Below, piece by piece: positions 1 to 11,980 of a stretch of 64,000 nt of DNA (the first letter of the stretch is position 1; each line of letters starts with the position of its first letter). This DNA comes from Himantopus leucocephalus (taxonomy: Eukaryota > Chordata > Aves > Charadriiformes > Recurvirostridae): contig RSEF01000001.1 in NCBI GenBank assembly GCA_003993805.1, positions 153,482,962 to 153,546,961 on the forward strand, written 5' to 3'. The notes under the pieces were generated by a model. It did no database searches. It was not told where the DNA came from and saw only the letters and a program-made list of their open reading frames with translations. The position numbers were made by a program, and so were the translations under genes.

Positions 1-284
1 GCTCAGGGCCTCATCTATTCAGTCGATTTCTAAATAGCTACAAGGATGTCTTTGAGGATACAGCTAAAGGTAGATGCAATGATCCCCACTGTGAATTGCA
101 ATGGTCCTCAAAAGAGGCAGCCTGACAGAGAATGGAGATCCAAGTTAGTGTTGTAACAAAACCGAGATGACCAGGTGAGCTAAACCAATTTATTGAACAC
201 AGAATGGGATTCAGTCAATGAAATAGGTGTTATTGAGAATCTGTATCTGCTGAAAGCTACAGGTGTCCTCATCTTGCATCATAT

Positions 285-350
285 CTGCCAATCTGTGCAG
301 GTATCTTTGATATTCTTAAGGCATCTCAAATGACGTGGGATGCCTATTGC
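285..350 (+). repeat. Possible diverged dispersed repeat, copy A
   Basis: The 15-mer GGCATCTCAAATGAC at 320-334 recurs in reverse complement at 25122-25136. A second collinear match lies 5' of it in both places: 289-301, and 25167-25179 on the reverse strand, with 11 of 13 bases identical. A lone 15-mer is expected by chance in 64 kb, so the case rests on the paired order. I cannot name the family. Confidence 0.3.
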
Positions 351-590
351 TTATGTAACAGGATGCTGCCCAGATTGTAGCAGCTCAATATTCACACACG
401 TGAACACTGAAGTCACCAGTGCAGGTGTCTACGTGTGATCTGGGTGGCTAATCTCCCATTATCGTTAATGGACATCAAACTACCCAACAGACCCTGGAGG
501 GATGTTTCACTCTGCCTAAAATAGGCTAGCACCTTTCAACAGCTGAATAACTTCCCAGATTTATTAATATGTACTAAGTCTAATGCCAGC

Positions 591-648
591 GCTTGAACCT
601 GGAACTAAATCCCTGTCATCTTGAGCTCCCAAACTCACCAAGCTGCCA
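591..648 (-). repeat. Old tRNA-like dispersed module (copy 1)
   Basis: The pattern is GCTTGAACCTGG, then about 35 bases, then a run resembling the 'ACC-A-GCT' end of a widespread amniote repeat. In reverse, the first part resembles a Pol III B-box (GGTTCAA). The same word order recurs at 11931, 33111, 39005 and 45697. It is heavily diverged and the family name is unknown to me. Confidence 0.3.
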
Positions 649-1324
649 GAATACATACTATGATTGTATTTTCATGGGATACATAGTCCATGATTCTTAG
701 GAAGCATGTTGTGAAGTAGGTCAGTAAATGCTGGTGCTAAGTGTTTACAACTGATTAAGGTGACAAGTACATTAAATATTATGATCTAGTAAAGACAACT
801 GCAAGAGAATGTGGGACATCGGCTTCAAAGCATCTGCTAAAATTGGATGTGTTTGGATGCAGGCATAGCTCCAATATTACTACCATTGTCACTGCAAAAC
901 TAGCTAAGGATCCTGATTAAGAAGTAAAATACCTATTTTATATGTTTTCATTTATAAACCAGGAGCAAGGGTAAAGAAAGTGTCTTTGTAAACATTTGTT
1001 AATTTTGTGATTTTGAAAAGATGAAGCCAGCAGTCATTCAAATGCTGGTCCCTTTTCCTCCTAGCTTCAGTTTTGATCCATCGATACCATCACTTTTTCC
1101 TCTAACTTCAGCTTCTGCTGGTTTTAAGGGCAAAGTTATACCTTGTTCATAATTTGGAAACCGTATTGCCTACATGATGCAATCTCTCTAGGAATGAGTT
1201 TACAAAATATTTAAGAGCCTTCTTAGCTTGAACTACAGTTTATAGAGGTGTCACTGTGATTCAGCACATGATTCACATGCTGCTGGGAGCAGCATACCAG
1301 TGGTTCTGGGTAAAAGTGTAAACA

Positions 1325-1424
1325 NNNNNNNNNNNNNNNNNNNNNNNNNNNNNNNNNNNNNNNNNNNNNNNNNNNNNNNNNNNNNNNNNNNNNNNNNNNN
1401 NNNNNNNNNNNNNNNNNNNNNNNN
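1325..1424. other. Assembly gap (100 N)
   Basis: Exactly 100 unknown bases, which suggests a placeholder of unknown true size. The right edge lies directly against a CR1 fragment in reverse orientation, so the missing part probably holds more of that element's downstream reverse-transcriptase region. Confidence 0.95.
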
Positions 1425-2045
1425 AGAGGCCTAGCTAAGAAGCAAAGTTACTGAACAAAATTGGTCACATCCCCAATGAGTGTCTCCTTGTTGATGAGTA
1501 TGAGGTCCAGCAGAGCACCTTTCCTTGTTGGCTTCTCTGTCACTTAGGTCAGGAAGTTGTAATAGATGCCCTCCAGGAACTTGTTGGATTGCTTATGCCG
1601 TACTGTTATTCCTCCCTCAGGTATTAGGGTGGTTGAATGAAGCCCATGAAGCCCAGAGCCTATGAACCTGAGGCTACTTCTGGCTGCCTATAGAGGGCCA
1701 CGTACACTTGTTCTTCCTGGTCAGGCAACCTGCAGTAGATACCCACTGCAATGTTACCCTTACCTGTCTTCTCTCTACTGCTTACCCATAAGGTCTCAGT
1801 TGGCTCATTATCTATCACCAGCCAGAGCTCCATGCATTCCAGCTGTTCTCTCACATAAAAGACAACTCTCCTTCTTCATCTTCCTGGTCTGTCTTTCCCA
1901 TGAAGCCTGTATCCCTCCATTGCAACCCTCCAGTCATGTGAACCATCCCACCACATCTCCATGATCCCAACACCACCATAGCCCTGCAACTATTCTATAA
2001 TTCCTGTTTATTCCCCATGCTGTGTACATTAGCATACAGATTCAT
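1425..2045 (-). mobile_element. CR1 LINE fragment, ORF2 endonuclease region (dead)
   Basis: Read on the minus strand, translated pieces follow the avian CR1 ORF2 order. First comes SMGNKQE-like sequence (about 2020-1995), then the segment 1854-1660 with ECMELWL, ESLWV-like (ETLWVSS) and VGIYCRLPDQEE. Next is NKFLEG..NFLT with a stop, then PTRKGALLDLILINKETLIGDV (about 1525-1455). This is the apurinic-type endonuclease end and its linker. CR1 copies itself by target-primed reverse transcription. This copy is broken by stops and frame changes, and the part around the conserved DFNFPD motif is damaged. Its downstream half runs into the 100-N gap. Seen: order and motifs. Known: the CR1 family. 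Inferred: the rest lies in the gap. Confidence 0.9.
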
Positions 2046-5000
2046 ATCCAACACACTATAGAAAAAGTAGTATATCACTTTAATGCCTACTATCATCAGA
2101 TGCAGCACAATGATGAAAAACTAGTTTCCAAAGAAAACAGACAAAATGGGAAGTGAGACAGAATGGGTAAGTTTATCGTTTGTTATAGTAGTCTGTGGAA
2201 AAGAGACCTTATGGGACACACGAGACCTAAATACAATTTTTCAAAGGAAATATTATCCCCTGTTCATGACAGAAGAAATTATAAGAAAGCTTTCCAGTCC
2301 TTTATTATATGGCAGATTATTCCATCAATGACTTGAGATCAGGATTTCGGCACCCAAAATGAAAAGATAAGAGTTCAAATGCTGTGCTATTGGTTTTTAC
2401 ATATCTATCTTAAAGTCTGCCTGGCACTAGAAGTTTTTCACGGAAATCATTTATTCCAGCTAGGAAAATGCTCAGGGCATCAGTTCTGAAACAATCATAG
2501 ACAATGCAGTATTTTAGGGGAGTGAGTATCAAAGAGCATATGGGAATAAATTCTGGGTAGTCACAAAAAAGGATTCTAGTCACAAGTCATCCAGAAATTG
2601 CAGACAAGCCCCACACGACATACGTATATTTTGTGACAGTTTTATCTGCTGTAAAGAGCAAACGAGTTATCCTTAGTTTGGCTGGGTTTTTGTTAAAGAC
2701 CATTATAAAAAGTTAGCAAACATACCATACATAGTTTCTCTCAGCTTTCTCACTCCCACTTAAAGCTTTTTTTATTTTGTATGGCCAGGTAGATTTCCAT
2801 GTCCTGCGAGATATGAATGAGAGGAACAGGAGTGGTAGAGGGGAAATCCTGTCTTGTGTGCAGTGTATGAGAATTGTGCAAATATATCACTACTTTTGTA
2901 CAGAGAAGAAATTATTTAAAGTCTGTATTTTTACTATTAAAAGATAGATAGTAATTAGATAGTATTATTATACAAGTAAAAAATTTGCCATTAATTTTTT
3001 TTAATCGTGAAGTTTTGATTCTTTCTTTTCTCAGTTTAAAAGGTCTTGAAGGAAGAGCATGTTTAAACATAAACAAATTTATCCACTGGTCTAACATTAA
3101 AATTCTACCACATAAAATACAACATTCCAGAAAGACAAGATTCCTTTATATTTTAGAGGAAAAGGTTAAGGATTTGTGTGACGATGAGTGGTAATATTCA
3201 CTGTCAACTATTTGTGTAACATATTTCTTTTATTTGTAAGCATCTCTTAAATGTTTGGATAGGATTCAACTAACTGCATGTCAGAATCTACAACATAGAT
3301 GTATACATCTCTGTTAATCAATGTGGGTCTCTTTGTAGTTAAAGGAAAGAAACAGACATTTCTAGAACGTGATTTATCTTGTCCCAAAGTAGACATCTAT
3401 GTTTATTGAAAACTGTCAGCCCTGGAAAGCACGTTTCTCTCATTACTGTAGAGGGAGTTCAGGATTATTAGGTCATATGTAGGCACTCACAGTCAGACGT
3501 AGACATCTAAAGTCAGGGGAGAGAAGATTTCCTTGTTCATCCTCTGTGCAAATGACCTAAATGTCGAGTGTTATCACGTAGCTTACCGTCAGTACCCGAT
3601 GTTCCAAATTGTATGATATGCCTTGATATTAAATGGTGTGTAAATTGAAAACAGGGAGACCTAAATTCTAAACCATAAAATTGTTGAATACAAGACTACA
3701 TTGTCTTTCATAGCTTTATTGTCCTTTTGCCTCATATTGGACTGGAGCACTAGCAGGTAAGAATGCAAGCACCTGGCAAATTGTGGGATGGTGGTTCGGG
3801 AATATATATGGGTGTTTCGTTATCAGAGCTCCCCAGGCTTGAACCCTTACTGTTAGCCTACAGGCTAAATTAAACATCTGTCTTCATCCAATTTGTGAAA
3901 TTCTCTCCTTGTTTCCTTTATTTTTGTAAAAGCATTCTCATTTCCTTTACTTTATTGCACCATTCTTGCAAACTAAAAACTCAATTTTCAGATTAAATCA
4001 AATACACCATATACTCAAAGGGTGTATCACTCTATTCAGGGTTTCAGCATAAGTACAAGTACTTAATCTCTAAGACTTTATTTAAATTGTGGGCCATGGA
4101 AGCATTTCTGATCTCATGAGTGCATATGCACACACCTGCCATGTCTCAACTGAATCCTGGGTGTAGAGAGAGAATTATCTGTTTCTTTCCAGTCTCAACT
4201 ATTCCTGCCTTGTTTTTTTCTGGAAAGATGGAAGATCATGTGAATAAGCTAGATGGGAGCCTTGACGGAGTCCAGTTTAGCACCCAACTCAGACATCTGA
4301 TGGACTAAATTTTTAAGATACCCCACAACATACATATTCTAGACTTGGTTTCATGATTAAAAGCTTGAGGAGGCTATGGTGGGAAGAGTCATCCTGGTGA
4401 CCTCCCAGAACAGAACGGAACTGTTTTGTTTATTTCCAGAAGTGACACACAAAACAAGTCCAGCTCAGAGTCGAGGGCAAGGAGTGGAGAAGTGTGCATC
4501 ACTGAGTTATCACTGCAGGGAGAGCTGGCTAGGCAGAGCTCAGTTAGTCAAATTACATTTAGCCAGGTCTAACACCTAGGGCTCCTCAGGAGAAATTGTC
4601 AGGTAAGAAAAGGAAATACTGGCATGATTCTCAATTGTTTCTTATTTGTTAGTGGTCACTCTAACTCAGTGTGACAAGAGAATGACTGCAAGTAGGTGTG
4701 ACTGAGTCCTGTCTGACTGAAAGGGAATACATTTGCACAACTGCATAAGAATGAATACCATTACCGAGAACCTGTAGAATGTGTATAATTTAGGGCATTG
4801 ACCTGTGGGAAAAGCTACAGGTCCAGTGCTGAATGGCCCCAGATCTTGTGTATGTTTCAGTTTGAACCCATGTTTAAAAATAACAGGAGAGTGTACACTG
4901 GAAGTGTATCTTATTCCATCTCCCAGAAAAGCCCTAAGGAACTGTGTATGTTTACAGGATTCCATTAGTTATACAGTGACTTTTTCCCACTAAATAGTAC

Positions 5001-8000
5001 AAGAAGGTACTCTGCTGCCTATATTATTTTTTTGTTGTTAAATGGCATAGTGATTTAGAAGTACCAACATTTAATGGAACTGATTCATTAGCTCAGCTAG
5101 TGGAGCTCCATTTGTGGGTTTGCAACATCAAAATGTTCCTTGTTTTCCATTAATTAATATGTAGACACTTATAGTACATCCACATGTAAGTGGCAGCAAA
5201 CTTCTGAAGCTGTTATATGTCCTAGAGTATTTGCGCATTTTGTCTGGTAAGGAATATTGACAAGTGCCAATGGGTGCAGTAAAAGAAATTGACAGTATAA
5301 AGCCAGCCTTTCTTCCTCACTGTCTGTGGGGATTAGAGAAACAAGGCACCGAACACAAGGGAGGATTTTTTCTTTCCTGATGTAATAACTCTATGTAAAT
5401 GATGTTTCAGGTAGCCTAGTGAAATTGGCATCTTAAACAGAAAGGAGGCAATTTAAAATCTAGATGTGAATAAATTCATAGCATCTGATAGAGAACGCTG
5501 TGACTAAGTGTTTAACTTTCAAATAACCGGTAATTTTATGTAAAGGTTTTAAATGAAATGAATACATTTTAGGACATAGTGTGGGTTTCAGGATTTCCAG
5601 CTGCCGCCCCAAAAAGCAGCCATTAGAATCTAAGCTTCCAATTAATGGTGAGCTGCATGCAGTACAGCACTGGCTTAACAATTCTGAACAGAAAGGTTTC
5701 AAACTAGATAACAACCTGTGGGCTGTAAACAGAGTCGGCTTAAGTCTTGCTGATTTTAATGTGGTCTGATCAAGCAGACTGTAAATGAAAGACTCTCCTC
5801 TAGCTCGCCCACTAATTTGAATTGTGCTCATTTGACTTGTTTCCAATAGCAGCATTACCTAAACATTTATAGTATCATAAAGGGAGAATGAAAAATATCC
5901 TGAAAGATGTATGGTGGATTTTTTCTCAGACTAAATATGCATGAAAAGAATATTCCTGAGGATGAAATGGAGACTTATGTAGAAAAAATAGGCTGCTCTG
6001 TAACACATTTCCCTTATTGTTTATGAAATTTCCCACTAATTGCCTATTCAACCAACCTTTCCCTGACCCCCTTTTTTCTTCACTTTTTTTTTTCCACCAC
6101 ATATGTAGGGTTACTGGTCAGATGGATTGTGTTTAATGGGAGCTGAGAGACATGCAAAGTTTGGATGGAAGAAAACTGAAAATTAAAAAAAATGACAACA
6201 ATCTACTTTAAAAATATTTCAGAGCCCAGGAGGAACTGTGCTGGTAGAGTCACCTGTGTGAGGAAAGTTTTTACAGACTGAAATCATTGGTTAGATTTAT
6301 TCATGTTTACTCCTAGCAATAGTTACTGCACTATTATCACAAGTTCCTCAGCCACATTGTATATATTCCCTCAGTAGGCCCTTCCTCCTTCATGGGACAA
6401 AAATTACTTTCGCGGGGTGAGATACCACAGTACCATATGACGTTTTGTGACGCCAAGACATGGCTGCTTATGTCCTTTTTACTGGCATCTAACTTTGCTG
6501 CTGCATTACCAAACCATTAACTATGAGGAGAATGTCAAGATGAACGCAGTAAGTGTGGGGACCAGCATCCCACTAGGGGGACCTCTACGGCTTCTGAGAC
6601 ACTAGGCTAAATTTGAGGTGCTGTCCCTCCATTCTGTATGGCTGTTATTCCAACATTGCTCCAATTGCTGCTTTTGTTGTCATTTCACTGTCATGAAAAT
6701 ACTGTCTAGCAAAGGAGGACTTCCATGAGCGTTTTCTTGCTGGAGGAACAGCTCCATGTGGTCTCCCGGGGGTCTTGGGAGGGTGGCAATGTAAGGCAAA
6801 CTTCTGGCTGCAAGAAGGGAACTAACTTGGTGAGGGACTGGGTAAATCACAGGTCCTGGCTTAAGGCTTTGTCCAGATGCAGTTCTGGAGGCAGCTTCCC
6901 GTGGTCACAAAGTTGGTGGGATGTAGGGGTAACTGTCTTTGGAGGCTTGTACTAAGATTGTGAAGCTAGATGGACAAGGAGACTGCTGCGATAGACAAGG
7001 TCAGAGCGTGTGGATCTGGCAAGAAAACTACAAATCAGGAACAGCTATGTCTCAAAATGATCTTATTTCCCTATGAAGTGCACATGGAAGACTAAAATGA
7101 AATAGCATAAGGTAAGATAATATAAAATTAAAAATAACCAAACAACTCCCTACCCAGTCCTACTCTTCTCTGCAAAACAGATACTTAAACAAAGCCAGGT
7201 AGATACTCAGCATTCTCACTGAGCAGAAGATGTTTGGCATTTTGACACCTGTTTTGATCTGGACAGGCAGAGCAGGTTATGAAACAACATATGAATAACA
7301 CAGGCAATATAAAAATGAAAAAAAAAATCAATGTATAAATTTAATTTTGATTTACTCATATGGCATATCAACACTTTCTGCAACAAAGACAGTTTTTGGT
7401 GCATTATCCCTCTATATAAAAAGTAAAGTTACTCCATTACCACTGGAATTAATGCAGCCTCCTTTCCTATTGTTTTATGTTCTTTGAGCCATCAACCATC
7501 TGACGATTACAATAATCTCCATTCCCGTCTGTGTGCTCCCTGATTAAGAGGCAACCTTGAGATGGCTAGTCTGAAGATAAACCTGTGATATTCAGCTGAG
7601 CAGTCCTTATGTGCCTATTAAGTCATACCTGGAAGTGGAGGTACTGCTCTGGATCCATCTCCTCCGACAAGACACTGGTGTGCCTTAAAATTACAGAAAG
7701 TAATTAACTTTGATACATTTAATCCTTTTTTTTTTTTTTTCAGTTTAATAAAAAATGCCCAATATGCTAAGAAATGATTTAGGAAGACTGATAAGGGATG
7801 TATAAACAGCACAGTTCCCTAAGTTTACAGCTTTGCAGACTAAAAAAAATGAGTTTGGGCATGACTGTTTGTTGTTGTTTTGTTTGGTTTTTTTAAACTA
7901 GAAATATAGTTCTACTGAAGTTTTTCTATTATGAGTACCTGATGCTGAAAGTCTCCACTGCATGTGCTCACTGTAGGTTATTAAACAATAAACTCTTTTG

Positions 8001-8329
8001 AAAATTGGACAGCTCATCGTAATCTGGCTCATAGTGCAACTGCAAAATAAAAGAAATTGTTTGCAAAAGCTTTTCACTAGAAACATTCTAAAAAAGTGGA
8101 TATTTGTTCATGTTCTATCTGGAAAACAAATGGTGAACAAAAAACCAACCAAACAAACAAATAAGCAGACTGAACTGATTGCCTAAGTTAGTCAAAGCAG
8201 ATAATTAATTTGGCCAGCATAACTACAGTCCCAGATGAGTTTTTGGCCAGGACGGTAGTGCTAATATATTTAAGCTTGCCAAGTATGCAACGGGATACAG
8301 CCATTACAGGGCCAGGACATTGGCTTTCC
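2046..8329. other. Noncoding DNA, no gene seen
   Basis: AT-rich and stop-dense on both strands. Open frames do not exceed about 130 codons and none carries a recognisable domain. A 16-base T run lies at 7725-7740, and A/T homopolymers are otherwise short. The stretch at about 7490-7620 is repeat-free and mixed in composition, and could be a weak conserved element, but nothing decides this. Confidence 0.65.
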
Positions 8330-8515
8330 TTCCAGCAGGTCTATTTGCAGGCTGCTCCAAACATGCGAGGCGCCGCTGCACGCCTGGGCCAGGGAAAGTC
8401 CGAGGCTGCCCTGTTGCCTTGTGACCGTGACCACCTCCTGCTGCACCCTGAGCCGTCTTTGGAGAGCTCCTGGGCAATCCTAACCCAGCCTGACCCTGAC
8501 CTCATTTAACTTGTG
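8330..8515 (+). other. GC-rich patch, possible LTR or repeat fragment
   Basis: A sharp local rise in GC and CpG inside AT-rich DNA. It has many CTG/CCTGACC words (for example CCTGACCCTGACC near 8490) and an open frame of 99 codons covering 8210-8509. The proline/leucine-rich reading and the repeated 'CTGACC' vocabulary recall the GC-rich ends of avian retroviral repeats. No matching ends or flanking duplication are visible. An exon is possible but unsupported: the frame has no known domain. Confidence 0.3.
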
Positions 8516-9362
8516 AGGGCTGATGAAGGATTGTACAATTGCCCTATATGGCATAGTTTCAGCTTAAAGGAATTTACATAAATCATGGTGGAAGAAAGAA
8601 TGCTTGTTGTCTATCCGGTAAACAAGAAACCCAGAACCCTCTGTGGTAGATATTTTGCTGAACGTCTACCAATTTTCTGCAATATTTTTAGAAAGTCTCA
8701 AAGCTTGGAATTTCCACCTGGCCTTATTCTGACATTTCATTGTTTAATTTTTCTGTGCTCTAGAATGAAAATCAATCCCAAGAAATGGGAATCATAAAAA
8801 CATAATAATTCATTTCCAGAGCATTATATTGCATTTTGTTATGCACTGCTTACATTATTCACTGCATCATTTAGTACACTGTATTAGTGACAACTCAAAA
8901 GGTAACAGTGAAACAAGTAAAACAGTCTGTTAAGAGTGTTTTCAAAAATGTTTATGGGCCACGAGTTCGTCATACCCAAAACATTCTTTTTCACAACAAA
9001 GCAGTATTAGCAAAGCAGTTTAGCTAATATAATTAGCTCTTATGTAAATATTTTCTGAATATATTGAATATTTATATTAGTGTCTATAAAAAGCTGACTG
9101 TAATAATTTTCAAAACTTTTTTCTTAAAAACTGATTTCTAAGATGGTATGACATGCTGATGTGTTCGTATTTTTCAGCTGTCTTGAATGCACACAGTATA
9201 CCTTATTTATTTCTTGGGGTAAAGGCAACCCACAATTTCAAAGAGAAATTCTTAAATATTAAAAAAGAAAAAATAGTATTAGGATTGCATGTGATGCAAT
9301 TCCAGCCAATAAATGAGAAGAATTTGTAGAGAGAAGTGATACCAGGTTTGTCTACCTTGTAT
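8516..9362. other. Noncoding DNA, no gene seen
   Basis: AT-rich unique sequence with no repeat, exon or RNA gene that I can recognise. Confidence 0.65.
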
Positions 9363-9408
9363 TCATAGAATCATAGAATGGTTTAGGTTGGAAGAGACCT
9401 TAAAGATC
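9363..9408 (-). mobile_element. CR1 LINE 3' tail, very short
   Basis: Starts TCATAGAATCATAGAATGG, the reverse complement of the CR1 octamer tail. It continues into the conserved 3' UTR words GGTTGGAAGAGACCTT and AAAGATC. Only about 46 bases remain, an extreme 5' truncation, which is common for CR1. No open frame is left. Confidence 0.9.
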
Positions 9409-11930
9409 CTTATAATACCTTAAAGTATTCTTGGACTACTATTCCTAAAACAGCACTATGAAACATGAACATGAAATAATGAAGGTAATTAACTTTTGAT
9501 GTTATTAACTGATAGAATTTGCTGTATTTCCCAGGTTCTAGAGTTAGTATTAACTTTTCAGGCATCAAGCAATAAGCAGTGATTCCAGGTGTCCTAAGCT
9601 TCTACTACAGACCTTTGCTCCTTATTAGGCTAAACCTTTAATTGTGAATATATCCATGCCATTTATGTGTATGAAGCTCTGCAGGATATCTGTTTTTCTG
9701 TTGGAAGAAATGAAAACATACTTTTGACCCACATTCTTTGCAGTTTATAGACTAGTCCTGTATTCCACCACCATGAAAACCCCGAAATCTACAACCAGAA
9801 CAGGAAATTTCACACACACCTCTCTGTCTAGAGTACAGCAACCATAATGGTTTCGTTATCCTCAGATGCTATGTGCAGCGACTGGTCCTTACAGAAAGGG
9901 ATTGGGTTTGTTGCTTAGCATGTTCCAGTTGACTGTAATTGCTCAATACCTACACATATTTCTTAAGCTTGCAGGCTTACTTTCATAGCAGATCTCCATT
10001 TGTCTACCACAGCAGGAAGTTAAGCCAAGTTCCTTGTAATTGGTTCATTTCCTTAGGGCCGAATTACGGTTTCTACATTTTGAAGCACAGGGGGATGGCT
10101 AGCAGCCTTGACTTTTAGCTGTGAAGAAGGAGGTGTTATGGCTGGAAAATGTTACTGTAGGAAGTGAACTTCAAAGCGCAAAGGAGGAGCAAGTGCCAAA
10201 CACCCTTTTGACAGGCACCTTAACCACCACATAAATAGACCTCCCACTTAACTAAACTCACAATAATAATGAATTATACTATGGGAAAACTGTGCCCTCT
10301 TTAGCCATGCAACTGCAGCATCTTTGCTTTCCCAATATACTATACATACATGTATGTATTTACATACTTAAAGGCTTTGCCTCTGTTTGTGGATGGCAGA
10401 CATATCGCTTGCAATATAACCCAGCAGGAGTACACATAACTACACAAACTGACACATGGCTTTTATGAAAAATTACTTTCGGTTTTGCTGGTTTTCCTTA
10501 GGAAAAAATTGACAGTATAGTAAGAAAGCATACATTGATGTTTATTTATCCCCTTCAACAAGAACAGCACAAAATGAGCAAAAGTGAACAAAACTAGATG
10601 TATTTCTGCTTTTTTTATGTATACAACTTATTTTCTTTACTAAATCTTTAATTTCCTTTCATGTATTTTATTTAAGAGGTTAATTTGTACTTTAAATCAA
10701 TAGCATTTCTGTAATTTGTTAGGAAGTTTTATCTGGTTCTTTTTAGATATTTTCTTTCATGACATTGAGAAATTATTTCACAACAAACCAAAATTTTTTA
10801 CTTTCCTGGAGTGGTTAAAAATCATTATGGGAAAATGCAGTTTTGTTCATAAAGTCAAGTTATTTTAAAGTATTACTTTTTCTTAGTTTTAATTTTCACT
10901 TCTGAACAATCAAAAGAAGTCAAAATTACCTTATTTTCCATTTGAAAAGCAGTTAGAAAATGTGTTAAAGTGGAGAAAAATCTACTTTGACATAAAATCA
11001 CTCTGAAATTTGTAGAAATTAGGTAAAATTTTGGTAAATAGAGGTATTTGGTAAATACAGGAAAGCAGGTTTTCTGCATTTAACAATTTAACCACAGGAA
11101 TGCAATTATTTAAATTTTTTTTCTTTTTTAGTCATATAGAAAAAATAAGTGGGTTTTTCCTTCATGAATCTTTTAATTCATTTCAGACCAGCCATTCTCA
11201 AGGTGAAACCACTAGAGAAGGGGGAGAGAGATTGTTGATAAGTTCTTACATTGCTCCGAAAAGATGTACTGGTCTGGTTAAAACTGTGCAATTCACACTT
11301 CCTAACTGGGACACAGTTTTTTATAGGTGAAACAAGACTTTAGGCCAATAAAAATGCTTCTTGATAAGGAGAAGAATAACACATTATTGGTTTGGGACAT
11401 CTTTATGCAGTTGTAACTACACTCATGCTATGGGATGTAACTATTTTTATTTTTTTATTTTTTGGGGGTGAGGGAAAAGTTTACATGACAAAAATTATTT
11501 GTCACGATAGTGGTAATTATTTTTGTATGCAAATTAAACTTGAGTAATATAATGGGCTGAAAAGAACATCTTCTAAATGAACATTCACATTTTGGGAGTT
11601 ACCTTCAGAACATGTCTAAGCCCTTTCCACAAGATAAAGGAATCAGATACGTCATCATGCCCATGTAAGATACCCACATGACAGAGTTGAAACCTCCTCC
11701 AAATCAGGCACGAAAGGTGTTTGAAGTTACGTGCTTTATCTTCATAGTTCTCAGTAGTCACTTTTCAGGTTAAATTTGATTCAGATTTTCAGCTTACGTT
11801 ATATATTCTCTAACAGCTAGATGATTTTTTTATTGTTTCTAAAAAAAGAAAAAAGTCTGTTCCCCATACCAGAATCCACTCTGGCCTGGTGATTGTAACA
11901 TTTTTTTAAAAGGTAAGAATTTCAAGTCCC
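9409..11930. other. Noncoding DNA, no gene seen
   Basis: AT-rich unique sequence. It includes an 18-base perfect palindrome at 10342-10359 and a T-rich patch around 11447-11462. No exon or RNA gene can be supported. Confidence 0.65.
10342..10359. repeat. 18-base perfect palindrome
   Basis: ATACATACATGTATGTAT equals its own reverse complement. It is built from ATAC/GTAT units and is followed by TTTACATAC. Such alternating purine-pyrimidine sequence can extrude a cruciform, but it may be only a decayed microsatellite. Confidence 0.8.
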
Positions 11931-11980
11931 TGATCTGAATTGGGTCTATGTGACTGCTTAGACCAGTAGGCTATAAGTCA
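11931..11980 (-). repeat. Old tRNA-like dispersed module (copy 2)
   Basis: GATCTGAATTGGGTCT, then TAGACCAGTAGGCTATAAGTC. This follows the 'GAACCTGGGTCT...TAACCACTGGGCTATAAGTC' layout that recurs in the window, here the best-preserved at its right end. Confidence 0.4.

Larger units (their letters stand above)
1..1324. other. Noncoding DNA, no gene seen
   Basis: Stop codons are frequent in all frames and I see no exon-like open segment. Two short stretches resemble old dispersed repeats and are listed separately (285-350 and 591-648). The rest looks unique. The block ends at an assembly gap. Confidence 0.7.

Noticed and set aside
1662..1964. 100-codon plus-strand frame
   Set aside because: It is the antisense shadow of the reverse-strand CR1 endonuclease region.
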